Of a stretch of DNA of 64,000 nucleotides, positions 1 to 12,700 are shown piece after piece. The notes beneath the pieces are model-generated. The model searched no databases. It saw only the letters and a program-made list of their open reading frames with translations, and was not told where the DNA came from. Numbering within the stretch: the stretch's first letter is position 1; each line of letters begins with the position of its first letter. The DNA comes from Tubiluchus corallicola. Lineage: Eukaryota; Priapulida; Priapulimorpha; Priapulimorphida; Tubiluchidae. Position numbers and translations under genes: made by a program. The DNA lies in assembly GCA_030141605.1 (NCBI GenBank), contig JAQGDQ010000151.1, positions 186,001-250,000 on the forward strand, written 5' to 3'.

Positions 1-49
1 TTTTTTACGCAAAATCTTTTGCGGGGCCTTTGCTAGTATAGTATTATTT

Positions 50-330
50 CTCATAAAAAATTTTTTTCTCTAAATAAACGAACTCAATCAGTATATGTGA
101 ACCAGACCATTAGTGTTATAGACTCTATAGTACCTTCATAGTGAGAAGTATTGCATGAAAGGGTTTTCACTTTTTAGATAATTTTGGATTTGAACCTTAA
201 CCTTGTTTTACTATTTGTGCCATCACCTATCCATTATTAGAAGTCAAACAGTCTGGCAACTGGAAATAGGCCTTGCTTGCCGTAAGCCAACTGAACATTG
301 CTGGAAGGCAATTTTGTTTTTTCTAAAATT
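50..330. repeat. Direct repeat, copy 1
   Basis: This stretch is repeated at about 837-1143 with scattered substitutions and small indels. Shared phrases include GTGAACCAGACCATTAGTG, GACTCTATAGTACCTTCATA and GTCAAACAGT. Nothing in it is coding. It could be a local segmental duplication or two copies of an unclassified dispersed repeat. Confidence 0.85.
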
Positions 331-836
331 GTGTACAAGTGGAATTTCTGGGAGGCGATTTTAAGGTGACATTTTTGGGGTCGACTTACACATACGATAT
401 GTTTTGGGAGTTGTCGCTAAAGTGTCATCTACAATATGAATATGTAAAGAAATAATCCTTCATTATACGCTCGACTGAATGAACACTCATACTGTGATAC
501 TTCACATCCGCGAATGTTCGCATTTTGACATTACTTCACAAAATTAACAAATATTACTGTAATTTATTTTAATGTATGTGAAATTAAGTTAAAATTTATA
601 TATTACCGGTAAACAAACTGGCTTCTGCGGGAAGTTTTACACTTGCCTTGAATATACGTGTTTTATTGGCAAAAAATATAGGCTAATGATTTATTACTCT
701 GCCATTGTTGACATCATTTACTCAGGAAGATTTTAATATTTCATGGTCGACTTGTACACAGGTAATATATAAAATTATGCAATTTTTGGTCTTAAAGTGC
801 ACATCAGCTTGTACACACGTATATACGGTAGTATTA

Positions 837-1143
837 ATTCTCGTAAAAATTTCATTTCTTTAAATAAACAAACTCAAACAGTATACGTGAACCAGACCAT
901 TAGTGTTATGGACTCTATAGTACCTTCATAGTGAGATGTATCATATATTGCATGAAAAGATATTCATTTTTTAGATAAGTTTGCATTTGAAACTTAAACC
1001 ATGTTTTGCTATTCGTGTTATCACCTGTCCATTATTAAAAGTCAAACAGTTTGGTAAGTTGAAATAGGCCTTACTTACCTTAAGTCAGCTGAGTTTGTGC
1101 ATTGGAAGGTTGCTGAAGGCAATTTTGGTTTTTCGAAAATTTT
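837..1143. repeat. Direct repeat, copy 2
   Basis: Second copy of the 50-330 repeat, same orientation, about 790 bp downstream. It has small insertions relative to copy 1, for example around the TGCATGAAA segment and before TTGGAAGGTTGCTG. Confidence 0.85.
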
Positions 1144-1295
1144 ATTTCCGTCTAAAATATGGTATGTTACCATATGAGATACAAAGCTTAAATATTTTTC
1201 CAGTGACAGAAATACTTAATTTGATTTTACCAATAACTACATTAAAATTAAGTTGCAAGTGCTTTTAATTTCACATGGCAAAGTTGGATAACTAG

Positions 1296-1396
1296 AGTAC
1301 GAGAGAAGAGAGATAAGGAGCAAGGAAAGAGGAATGTGTGAAAGAGAGGAAGGGGAAGAAAGAGAGGGGGATCGAGAGAGTAGAGAAGAGAGATGA
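1296..1396. repeat. Purine-rich GA tract
   Basis: About 100 bases almost entirely A and G on the + strand, with GAGAGA and GGAAG phrases. It is a low-complexity homopurine tract inside the intron. Confidence 0.8.
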
Positions 1397-1689
1397 GTGA
1401 TCTAAAAATTAGCATGCAAACAACATGTAATGCAAGTCTTTGCCAGTATATGTATATTTTAAAGCTTTGGGTATTAAGGTTTAATTATTTGCTTTGTATT
1501 CTGAAGAATTTTTTTATTAAATGACTTGATTGTGGTATTGCAAACTATGAACAGTGAGTAACAGTGAACAAAAGTTTCATAGAATAAAATTTTCTGTAAT
1601 AATAAGCTTTCTGTGTATATGCAGTACTAAATCACTATACACATGCTGTAAAAGCAATTCTAGATTATTTAGTGTCCTTTTCTTTGCAG

Positions 1690-1765
1690 AGCTTATTCCG
1701 TAACGAAGTCGGTTGAAGATCTTGTTATTAATCCTAAAATGCCTGGACAAACCAAATTTAGTCAG
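1690..1765 (+). CDS. Polycystin-like gene, first visible exon
   Basis: 76 bases between TTTGCAG and GTATCC. One base completes an upstream codon and 25 codons follow, including SVTKSVEDLV near the start of the TOP domain. Earlier exons lie outside the window. Confidence 0.8.
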
Positions 1766-4700
1766 GTATCCATATTATTAGTTGATATTAATGTGACAAA
1801 CGTGTTTAATCTTGTATCACTTGTTGTGTATATGTATGAAATTTATTGTAACACATAAATTGTGAATCTTCTTGTACACTTTGCCTTGCCAATTTTATTT
1901 TTTTCGAACCTTAAATGGGTTATTCACATTTTAATGTTAATTTTATGTATGTTTTCTACAATAAATACAATATTTCATGGTTTTTTATTGCAAATGGAGA
2001 GTTGATTCTGTCATTATGTGCTTGCTTTTCATCCAGTGATCTATTTCTGACTGAAGCCTTGAAAAATGGTACTACCAGTGGAAACGAGTATTAAAATATT
2101 TTGGATATTGGGCCTGCCCCTAGACTGTGTCCTAGACATACTTACCAGATATCAAACTACTTGATTTTCTTTTCAGATTAAGGATGTAAATAGTATGTGG
2201 GACTACATGAACAACACTTTGGTACCGAATCTATTTTTAGACACTATGTATGATGGAAGTTTAGCACCACCTGGCTTTTCAGTTAACTTAGTAAGCAGAT
2301 TGGTAGGAGTTATAAGATTACGTCAACTTCGAACTAAAGCAGGTAGGTTTTTCTCTTTCTCTCTCTCAGATGGGGATTTCAGCACTCAAATGTTTTCAAA
2401 GTTGTCAATGCAGTCAGGCAAGGGGGTAAAATGCCCTCGATTCTATTCATTTTAACTTTTAAAGATTTGAGTTTGAAAATGACATCTACGCAACTCGATT
2501 GCCAAATTGCAAACATTTTTGTAAACTATTTAATGTATGTAATGTATGTCTCAGGCAATGTTGCATCATACCTTTGGTACAGTGAATTATGTAATTCAGT
2601 TTTAATACTCAATGAGAAAGAAAAATGTCTTGGTCACATCATTTCTCAAGGTCTTTGTTCTATTGCAAAGTGAGCAAACGTATTAGAAAATCTGCTTATT
2701 GCACAAATGATGTAAAGAAACAATTATTTAGCTCCTTATGTAGCAGTTTTTTGCATGTCCACATGGAAATTTTTTTATGATTATAATCTGCAAAAGTTGA
2801 TAATATATCGATGAGGAAGCTGTTTAATTACAATTGTGATTTTTAGTGCTAGCAGCTAGATCAATGTGTGTAGAGCTTGTTAACCCGTTTGAATAGCAGT
2901 TCTAATGTAATTTGCATGACGATGTTTAAAAGTGATGTCCGTTTCACCTTTCAAATTAGAACATATTGGGAAACCTTATTATATAGGCAGCAAAGCGCAT
3001 TATGTGTTTTTGGTAACACTGTGAAATAAAAAGTAATCGTGACTTATCTAATTAAAACTTTATACTAACACCAAGTTATTTAATTACTTATTTATGTATG
3101 TAATTGTGTGTATTTAAAAAAAAATAAAAATGAAGTAAATCAGTCCAATCAATTTCTCTCTCTCACTCTCTCGCTTTCTGTCTGTCTGTCTGTCTTTTCC
3201 CTTTTTCTTTTGTCTTTACTGTAACAAAACAGTGAAATTACCACAATGCTCACTTGTAGCTTTTTTTTGACTAGGTCAATGCTCCATAGACCCAAGAGTT
3301 CAACCATTTGGTCGACGGTGTACGTCTTATTATTACTGGCCATTTGAAGACAATAAGTCATACAGGTCAGGATGGAGGTATATTAAATATCCTATGTATC
3401 CTCCAGACCAATGGACATTTCAGTCAACACTTGAGCTGCGAGCACCTCCATTTCCAGGTATATATATATATGTGTGTGTTTATTGACTGATTAAGAGATA
3501 GTCGAACATGATACTCTAGTTCAGTCCATAGATCACTACAAAAAAGTACTTTATATCATATAACATGATCATTTCTGTCAAAAATAACTGAAGAATTATT
3601 TACAAATTCTCACTACACGCTTATTATCGCCTAACATGATCATTACTGTCCAAAACCAGCTAAAGAGTTATTTACAAATTCACAATATGACATTGGGTTT
3701 CCATTGAAAAATTCATTCAAATCGTTAAAGCTCAGTTCAGTGTTATCTTCACGAAGGTGATTCGTAAGTGGACAAAAACAGATAACATGCTCTTCTGTTT
3801 GAATGTTTAAGCGAGAACAGGAGCATAGCCTGTCCTCTCTTTTTATCCTTGCCCATCTTCCAGTCTCAATAGCTAGGTTATGTGAGGAGAGGCCTAACCG
3901 AGATGTTTTAATCCTACGGAGCTCATTTACTTTAACGCTATACATTGCACTGACAGATAGTTCGGGATTCAGATAGAGATAGGTGCACAGTTTAGTTCTT
4001 TCGGCATCCCTGATATGTTGTTTTGTGTTCTCGAGGTCAAAGATAATATCCGTTTTACGAAGGATAGCTTTCACATGTTGTACACATGGTGTGTTCGCTT
4101 TCGAGCACAAATTCCATACGATTGAAAATGGGTCATCGGGCTCGTTGGCTCTTGATTCGATTATCCGTCTAAAGAACTTTAATTGCACGTTTTGAATGTA
4201 CGCTTTGGCAGAAGGTAATCCTAGCTCGACTAAACATAAGTCGTTAGAGGTTGTCTTCCCGACGCCAAGCAGTGCTTTAATCACAGAATTGTACATCACA
4301 TTTATCGGTTTAAGATTGCCAGTCAACCAAGATTCACAGCTGTAGAAAATAGATGATAACAGGGCCGCGTCCATCACTTTTTTCTTAACCCAAAATGGGA
4401 ATGGTGAATTTTTGTTCACAAATGATACATATTTAAGAACATGGGTAAACTTTTCTTCGCAATGTTTTTCCAGTGAGGGCTACATGATGCAGTTTATATC
4501 ACAAAATAGTTTAAATTAGTGTACTACAAGTTCTTCACATTGTGACACAAAACCTGGGATAACAATACTCATAATAGACAGCTAGAGATATGAACATTTG
4601 AGTGTTGGCTGTGAGACAAATAAAGTATGAAAGTTATTGTAGATTTGCATTACTAGTGGGTTTTTCTAATCATCTACATGACAAAAACAGTTTTGTGCTT

Positions 4701-6213
4701 GTCACTAATCAAGAATTCATTGTTAGTGGGAAACAATCAAGTTAAGTGAGATAATATATAGAAAAATATCATTATCTTTAAAAGCGTTGCTTTTATTAAT
4801 TGTCGATTTACATGTTTACGTGTATTGCACTTAATGTTTTTCACTGATTGGCTCTGACTAATTAACTAAGATTGTAACTAAACAAAAGAACTATGTACAT
4901 ATGTTTGCATAATCGTCTCTTTTGTAGGTACATATGGCTTATGTGTAAAATATTGTCGAATTATATACATGCATAACCTTATTTATCGATACAACCAAAA
5001 TGTAATCATTTTGCTTGCAGGTAAATTTGCCTTATACAGTGGTGGAGGCTTCGTTAAGGAATTTACAGACAACAGCACAAACAACATTGCAATTATTGAA
5101 TCTCTTATTGATTCCCGATGGATAAATGATCACACTCGCGCAGTATTCGTGGAATTCACTTTGTACAATTCCAACTCTCATATGTTTAGTGTCGTCATAA
5201 TGCTCGTGGAATTTACTCAAGAGGGCAGACTGTATTCCAAGTATGACATCACCACTCTGAATATACTCCGCTACTGGCAGAGCATCGAATGGTCTTTTAT
5301 TACTACGCATTTCATATATGTTGTCATAATGATCGTTTTTATCTTCAGAGTGCTTAGAAATGCTTACCTTCATCGCTTAGCCTACTTCACTTACTTTAGG
5401 GAATGTTTTGAGCTTTCCGTTGTTGTTCTGTCCCTCGCAAGCATGGTATTGTTCATAAGAAAAACAGTAGTAATCAGCAATCTGTTGAATTATCAGTTAC
5501 CAGGCAAAAATGGAGCCACTAGTCAGTTATTTGGTAAAAGTGATGTAGCCACTCGGTTGCAAGACATGAGTGATATACCTGAACTCATATACAGTACCGA
5601 GAGTGCCTTTATCAATTTCTATGAGGTGGCAGTATGGGACACCACGCTTAGATACCTTCTGGCTGTACAGGTGTTTCTGATTACACTTAAAGTTGTGGAG
5701 TTCACGTCTTTTACAAAACTATTGGGGAAATACTTTTACACTATCAAGGCTGCACTGCCTGTGATATTTAACTACCTGATAATCGTTTTCTTTTCTTTCG
5801 TTCTCTTCACTCATGTGGGTATACTTGTTTTCGGTACGCAAGTAGATGATTTTAAGAATGTTCCCAGTGCACTATTTACATTAATGAACATGCTTGTGCG
5901 AATTGGAGATTTCCATGCCATTATTTATGCTACCGGTTCTGTAACTGGCCCAGTGTTTTTCGGATTATTCATGTTCTTTGCCTTGATTTATGTGATGTCC
6001 ATCTTCCGCTCCGTATTGATGCAAGCTTACAAAGCGCTGTTGACACTGTGGACTATAGAACCATTTAAACTTGATGTTATTGAGTACGTCAAGCGTGAGA
6101 TGGGTGGAACCGCTAACCTAAAAGTGGTAAAACAAAAAGTAGAGCACATGAGTGCAATGAGACGAATGCGCCGAGCAACTATACATGAAAAGATTGATAC
6201 AGAATGGTTTTAG
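1690..6213 (+). CDS. Polycystin-family cation channel, C-terminal part (four exons, 5' incomplete)
   Basis: Exons 1690-1765, 2177-2342, 3275-3457 and 5021-6213 have GT-AG borders and agreeing phases (1 extra base, then 0, 1, 1), giving about 538 residues to a TAG stop. The first three exons encode the TOP/polycystin extracellular domain, including the RLRQLR segment and several Cys and Trp residues. The last exon carries the end of that domain, the later membrane helices (TM2-TM6) and the pore with FGTQVDDF before it. In the family the protein is a membrane cation channel or a subunit of one, in cilia or the ER. Aligned without gaps from the pore helix, the usual LGD selectivity filter reads VRI. 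There is no EF-hand or coiled coil after the last helix. The short tail with EYVKREM and VKQKVEHM recalls PKD1-type tails, so a PKD1-like rather than PKD2-like protein is possible. Confidence 0.9.
2177..2342 (+). CDS. Polycystin-like gene, second visible exon
   Basis: 166 bases between TTTTCAG and GTAGGT, in frame from the first base. It encodes the IKDVNSMWDY and VGVIRLRQLR segments, which match the conserved positions of the TOP domain. It ends one base into a codon. Confidence 0.88.
3275..3457 (+). CDS. Polycystin-like gene, third visible exon
   Basis: 183 bases between TGACTAG and GTATAT. It is rich in aromatic residues and holds two Cys (QCSIDPRV and RRCTSYYYW) of the TOP domain's loop. 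Phase 1 at both ends matches the neighbouring exons. Confidence 0.87.
3560..4490 (-). mobile_element. LINE 3' fragment in polycystin intron 3
   Basis: A 258-residue open frame (4419 to 3643) matches the end of a non-LTR retrotransposon ORF2: the RT thumb region (FWVKKKVMDAALLSSIFYSC), then the C-terminal domain with RLGLSSHNLAIETGRW and a Cys/His cluster CSCSRLN...EEHVICFC. In-frame similarity continues to about 4490 with no Met. The catalytic FADD part of RT is absent, so the copy is 5'-truncated as LINEs usually are. Its 3' end has two direct copies of a unit of about 50 bases (3562 and 3633, each TAACATGATCATT...). It is antisense to the host gene. Clade unassigned; CR1/L2-like groups are possible. 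Confidence 0.85.
5021..6213 (+). CDS. Polycystin-like gene, last exon
   Basis: A 1,193-base exon after TTGCTTGCAG, ending in TAG. It contains the end of the TOP domain (ALYSGGGFVKEF and RAVFVEFTLYN), the later transmembrane helices, the pore region and a tail of about 60 residues. All channel-forming helices after TM1 are in this single exon. Confidence 0.92.
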
Positions 6214-6624
6214 CATTACTTAGGGTGCATAATGTGGCTCTTGGTGAAGTAGCATTCCACAACCTAGAAAATTTTACAGCCTTTTGTTCATTGGCTTTTA
6301 GTGTTGTGTAATCCATCGATTGTTCTTATAAAATTAAGACAGTTCAATTTACAACAGTATTTTGTTGTTTCTTACGAATTTAATTAATTTTTTCTAAGGA
6401 AATTTTTGCCATTTGATGTAGTATTTACTATTTACTCTTATTTGCTCTGTTTCACGGATTTACTCAGTTTTTTCTAATGCATTTTTTGTTATTTATTTGC
6501 TGTTGCAAAATGATGATATGCAATCAATTCAGAGTTATGTGATGCATGCCACATAGTTCACTTATACTTTTGCATTTGTCACAAAATGTCTGTTCATAGT
6601 TTTGTTCACTGAAGTTCATGATCA

Positions 6625-6630
6625 AATAAA
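6625..6630 (+). terminator. Poly(A) signal AATAAA for the polycystin-like gene
   Basis: AATAAA lies 412 bases after the stop codon and is the first canonical hexamer I found downstream. Confidence 0.55.
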
Positions 6631-7758
6631 ATAGATATTCCTTTTCTTAATTATTAATTCCTTTAAGATTATAAATACAATCACAGATAAGTTCCAATTA
6701 TTTAATACAAAAAGATTTATTTAAAACTATAATATGTTCAGCACGCATAAAATCGAATTTTGCTACAGGAAGAAAATGGTGCGCGCACGCACACAATATG
6801 CAAAATGTTCGCGATATAGTTTTACATTCTAAGGGGGGAGCAAGATTATTTTTGAGTAAATTAAACCATGAAGGTCAAAGGTCAACTCAACTTCCAACAG
6901 CAAAGGTCACAGGTAACAAAATGCAAATTAGGTCATGGGTCATACAACATGACATTAACATTAACTTGAAAGTTAAAATTACACTGCAGAGGTTATCATA
7001 TAAACTTTAAACTTACGAGAATTATAGATTACTCTTCTAATTAAATATCAGGTAAGCACAAGCACTCAAATTGTAACTTAACAAAACAAATGAACAACTG
7101 TAAAACTCACTGATAGTAATCTGACCTTTGATTACAATGCCCAATTGTAAAAGTCAACACTCAGTAATCTCATTGTGCCAATTAATGACTTAAAATAATG
7201 CAGTTTTGGATTAAAGCATCTAGCTTTTATCACATACAAATTTAATCTTAAACAGAAACAAAACACACAACCAGCAACTTATCACAAATTCAATGTTATT
7301 ACTGTAATAGTTACAATGGGAATATAACTTTGAAACTAACAGTGAACCATGAATATTCTGCACTTACAGCAAAGAATTACAACTGCAGTTTGCAAATTAC
7401 AAGCTGCTAAAGTACCATATGCGCAACCAACTAAGAAGTCAAACATGGGGTATCAAACTTGATACACAAAAGTTAAGCTTTGCCACAAAGCCTAAAAATC
7501 AAATTCATTACAAAATTCTTTACTGTCTTCAAATTGTAAACAAATACCTTACAACAACTATCAACAAAAACATTCAGAGCAATAAACAATACAGAAACAT
7601 CACTCAATCTGCTTCTGTAATAAATGAGAATTACAATTCAGACATTCACTATAAACCACAACATGACTGTAATACCTAAACACGAACAACGATATAGCGA
7701 ATCTGATCCATTGGGCTATTACCTACAACTTTTAACAAAACAATGCTCAAACTCAAAC
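6631..7758. other. Intergenic, no gene recognised
   Basis: AT-rich sequence with many ACAAGTTACAA-like phrases. No coding similarity was seen. By position it could include the 3' untranslated region and LTR of the BEL/Pao relic on the right, but I could not find LTR ends. Confidence 0.5.
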
Positions 7759-9707
7759 CTAAAAATCCAATTTCTTGGGTTTTTTAGCAATTCTCCCAAA
7801 GCGAGTCTGAACTACATCAGCTGGAGGCTCTCTAGATTGGATATCCCTCTCCTCATCACAACTATCATCACTTACGTCGCCTGGGACAGGATTAACATCA
7901 CTGGGTAATCTCAAAATGATGAAGACGTATGGGGCGAACCAGCTTGCCATTAGAAGTTTTTACAGTAACAGTTCGCTCTACACCATCACTACCAGGATGC
8001 TAATTCTCAATTACAGCCATAGCCCATTTCAGATGGGGTATGTTGACCTCGTATAATTACAACATCTCCTGCCTTAGGAGGTTGACGCTCTGACCCAGGA
8101 AGAACACGTGGTAAAAGCTGTAGATATTCTTTTTGTCAGTGCTTCTCAAGTTGTCTTGTCACCATACACCGAAGTTTCTGTCTGGCTGTTAATGCTTCAT
8201 GGCTTGAGTCTAAAATACTGGGAGTCTCTAAAGGTGTTTCTAACATTGGTCTGCCAATACGGAAAAGAGCAGGGGTAAGACACATCTCATCACCGACATA
8301 AGTTAGAGGATTAATAGAAGCTTCTACTTCAGTAAGTGTTGTTGCGAACTCCTTATGAAGGAAAGCACGTCCCAGCACTTTTCTCAATACAGTTTTAAGA
8401 GACCGGACCATTCTCTTGAAAAAAACCACTCCACCAGGGAGCACGGGGTGCATTAAATTGGAATATTATACCTTTTTCACTTACAAATTTTTGAACCAAT
8501 TCATTCTTCAAAGTAGTAGCATTATCACTTTAGATAGCACGTCGACCAAAAAATCGCTTTACAATGTCAACTGCATCCTCTGCTGATAAGCTATGTACCA
8601 ATTCAAGACGTACAGCATGTGTAGTAAAACATGTCAGAATCGCAACATACGCCTTTTGATCGAGTCTCAACTTTACATCTTTAGCAACATGAAATGGTCC
8701 AGCATAATCAAGGTCAGACACGACAAATGCCCCTTCAACAGTAATACGAGTAGAAGGAAGAGGGGCTGGTACTTGGTCGCAGTGCCGTGCATGAATTTTC
8801 CGGCAGATAACATAATCACTGAGTACATGTGATACCGATTTCCTACCGTGTACAATCCAATACTTCTCATGTAATGCACATAACGTTTGATTCACACCAG
8901 CATGGAGATGATTCTCGTGATAAAGGCGAATCAAGAGAGTAACAATATATGAATACTGTGGTCGAATCACCTGAAGCTTATTCTCACACCCAAGTCTTCC
9001 ACCGACTCATTATTCCAGCTTCATCTAATTGCGGAACAAGTAAATACAGCTTCGAATCCCTTTTCAAACGTTTATGCTGAACTAAATGCTTCATATCAGT
9101 TGCATAATGAATTTGTTGTACAGAGAGCCACAATAATCTCTCAGCATTATGCAATTCATCAGCAGGGATCACATCACTGAGCTGTGTATTGCTAGCCGGT
9201 TTCCTCAAGTTAGATACAAAATGTATCACCCAGGCTGTCACTCTAGGTAATTTACGAAAAGAGCTAAAGTTAGTTACTTGTATGATATTCTGTACACCAA
9301 AGTTGGGGTCTTCCAAAGCAAGGTTCACATCAACAGTGTGCACAGCATTATCCTCTAAATCTGGCTTTCCAGGCCATTTATTGCAAGACAAATATAACCC
9401 AAGGAGGACCTGTGACCCACATAGAAAGAAGAAGTTGATTCATAGTCACTGGCCTCGTCCCCAAGTCTGCTGGATTTTGCTCACCAGGCACATGACCCCA
9501 AGCCTCCTTTGGAATCAAGTCACGAATTCTCTTCATCCTGGATTTGACGTAAGAATCTCGTTTAGATAAATCACCATTTATCCAAAGCAGTGCTATCATT
9601 GAATCCGTCCAGCAGTACAGTTGTGTATTCTGCAGTGCTAACATAAAGCCTAAGTGATTCACAAGTTTAGAACCAAGTAAACAAGTATTAAGTTCTAAGC
9701 AAGGCAA
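7759..9707 (-). pseudogene. BEL/Pao LTR retrotransposon pol relic (RNase H, integrase, C-terminal domain)
   Basis: Read on the minus strand, broken frames follow BEL/Pao order. RNase H comes first (9707-9378, LELNTCLLGSKL, CWTDSMIALLWI, HVPGEQNPADLGTR), then the linker and start of the integrase zinc-binding region (9391-8984). The H2C2 region and integrase core follow (8970-8530, HLHAGVNQTL, CRKIHARH, VSDLDYAGPF), then the core end and DUF5641-type domain (8453-8136), and a terminal piece (7950-7759). A stop interrupts the integrase core near 8530, with frameshifts near 8450 and 8130. Gag, protease and RT are missing, so it cannot be active. It lies head-to-tail with the Ty3/gypsy element on its right. 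Confidence 0.9.
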
Positions 9708-9710
9708 AGT

Positions 9711-9737
9711 TATTTTATTTTATTTTATTGTTTTATT
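9711..9737. repeat. (TTTTA)n simple repeat at the junction of two retroelements
   Basis: Five to six TTTTA units lie exactly between the truncated 5' end of the BEL/Pao relic and the truncated 3' end of the Ty3/gypsy frame. Confidence 0.85.
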
Positions 9738-9794
9738 TTGTCAGATTTCACAGGCGTCGGATCTGTTCACCTGTGTGTTGCCTTTTGACTCGAG

Positions 9795-12700
9795 TCAAAC
9801 TTGCCTACTCCAATTCTTCCGTAAAGATACGGCATCCGTCAATTCCGTGGGAACTGGATTTCTCCAAACCCAACAAAACTTGCCTTTTCGATACCGTAAT
9901 ACTACTTCATTGCGTGCCTGGGGAATTCGATATGGATGTTGACGGACTGGTGCTTTGTCAAACAAGTTGATGTGGTGTCTAACTACCATGGTCCTCCCTG
10001 GCAAGTCGGTAAACATTTCAGGAAATTTGTGGAAGACTGTGCGAAGTTGGGTATTAGCTTGACTGGAGAGGTTTGAAGACAGCTCTAAATCATCTACAGA
10101 TTGTGTAGCCTTAGCTGTTGGCAGAAAAGCATACTCAGGGAGCCCAGAAGATTGTACAACACCTTGGCCAATCGCTGGCTCAGACTGCAATTCTTCTACT
10201 TCCTCTTCATTTCCAGCCCAGAACACTTCACCCTCAGTAATACTGACTTCATCGGTGTAGCCTCTTTCTAGATCAGGAACTTCACTACTAGTACACATTG
10301 CCCACAATACCAAGTTTTCCTGACGGTCAATGTAGTGCTTGAGTTTATTCACATGATAAACTCGGACATCGCGCCGCTTGCCTTTTGATCCTATGCATAC
10401 TTTGTAGTTCCAGTCTGACAGTTTATCCACTACTGGAAAGGGACCACGCCAACCTGGGCTCATCTTTTTGCCCTTACGCATATTGCGGATCAAAACACGG
10501 TCACCAATTTCAAAGCCTCGCTCCTTGGAAATCCTGTCATACCAGCGTTTTTGGGCTAGCTTAGCCTCCCTCAAAGACTGGTGGGCATCCTCTGTAGTTG
10601 TTTCTATCGTATTGATAACTCGGGCTACATATTCATCGATGTCCTCCAAATTGGGGGGCTTGGAGCATCCCCAGCGTTCTTTGAGCATAGCCAAAGGACC
10701 ACGTATAGGATATCCAAAGACAAGTTCACTGGGTGAGTAATTGGTCGATTCCTGGGGCACTTCCCTGTAAGCAAACAGGACGAAATCTACAGCTTGGTCC
10801 CAGGGTAAAGAAGGATTGTCTTGTTGTAGACGAAGAATGGAAGCTTTCAAAGTGGCATTATATCTCTCGACAAGACCACAAGTGGAAGGAGAGTAGGGAC
10901 TGGCAAAGATACCCTTTACTCCTAATTGGCGCTCTAACTCTTGAGTAAGCTCAGAAGTGAATTGTGTACCACAATCCGTAATTATCTGTCGAGGGATTCC
11001 ATACCTGCAACAGAACTTAAGGAGAGCATCCAGTACAGTGATTGTTTCTATGTTAGGAAGTGGATAACAATCAGGGTAGCGGGTTGAGTGATCAACCAGT
11101 ACCAATGCATATCGGTTTCCACTAGGAGTACGATCCAGGGGGCCAATGATATCCATTCCAATAGTACGGAACGCAGTGTCGGCTATGGACAGTGGTTTTA
11201 GAGGTGCTCTGTCTGCCTGACGTACTCTAGCTGTACGCTGACAAGTATCACAAGAGCGACAATAGTTACGAACACTTCGTTTTAAGTGTGGCCAGATAAA
11301 TTCTTGAAGTATACGTTGCGTAGTTTTGTTTATGCCAAGGTGCCCAGCAAGTCGACTGCCATGTGCTAAAGCAAGCACTGTCTTACGTCTAGGTTTGGGC
11401 AGTACGAGAAGTTCACGGGGAGATTGTCCTTTCCTTTCCCGGCATAAATAAAACAAAATGCCATCACGCAAGAAATATCCGCTTCCTTTTTTATAGGCTG
11501 CTTCGGGAGTTCCTGCGTCATCAATGAGGTTACGAATGGACACATCTTCTTCTTGTTCTTGCCCCAACTCCTTTGCACTAGCTTTGAGCAGTTGATCGTG
11601 CACTTTCGTGGATTGGTGCAGATCCGTTTGTCCACTCTCCGCCCTATTCAACGCGTATTGATGCTGTTGCGAGTCGCGCCTAGCATCAGCCTCTTGCTTT
11701 GCAGCTTGTGAGCGGGTTACAACATAAGCTGACTCTGTCATTTGCACTCTTGCTTCGGCGATGGCCCGACGTGGCTTGGGAAGGGGCTTTAAAGCAGAAA
11801 GGTAGTTGTTACCGAGTAGAAAATCTGTAGGTAACTTTGAGCTCACACTCACAGCAAGGATGCCGGAAAAACCAGGACCCTCAATTTCAATCTCTGCAGG
11901 AAAGCAAGTGCTTAGATCGCCGCAAATACAAGTGAGTTGCTGAGGTGATTTATCTAAATATTGGTCAGGCTGCACAAACCTCGAATTCACCATAGAAACA
12001 GAGGCGCCTGTATCACGGACGCAATCGGCATGCAACCCATTAATGAGAGCCTTGAAGCAAACAGGTTCTGTCTGTCCTGGCACATGCCGCCATTGATTGC
12101 TAGCTAAGTCATCACTGTCAACCTCGCCGAATAATTGTTTTCCAGCGGAAGTAGATCCAGCAGCTTTGAGACTTGCCTCCGTATTAAGGTTGGCACGACA
12201 TTCATTCCGTTTGTGCCCGGCCCTGCCACAACGATAACACTGTATCCGTGTGCTCTTTATTGTATTGCCACCTCCACCACCTTTATTTTCTTTGGAGCGC
12301 TGACTGGATTGGGTAGATCTATTGTAACGACGCGAAACCAGAGTACTCCTTTCATGTGGTGTTACCAAGTTTGCAGCCACGTATCGATCTGCGCGTTCCG
12401 TAAGTTCTTCTAATTTCAGAAGAGTTTTCCTCCTTAGCCATGCCGCCAAGTCGTTCGGCATCAAGGAAAGTATCTGTTCAACTGCGTCAATTTGACAAAC
12501 TCCCTCATAGGTAGAAACACCGAGAGCTTTGTGATAATCTCGCAGGCTACTATCCAGCCTGCGACCGAGTTGAGTATAGCTTTCATTTTTCAGTTTGCTA
12601 ATACTTCGGAATCTTTCCAAGTACATATCAGGACTGAGAATGTAAGCACCAAGCAATGCCTTACGTAATGCATCATAATTTCGCAAACTGTCTGCTGGCA

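Larger units (their letters stand above)
1..1689 (+). other. Intron (3' part) of the polycystin-family gene
   Basis: The first exon I recognise begins at 1690 after a TTTCTTTGCAG acceptor and starts in mid-codon, so everything to its left is intron or lies upstream of exons outside the window. No coding sequence was recognised here. It contains two copies of a direct repeat and a purine-rich tract, listed separately. Confidence 0.6.
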
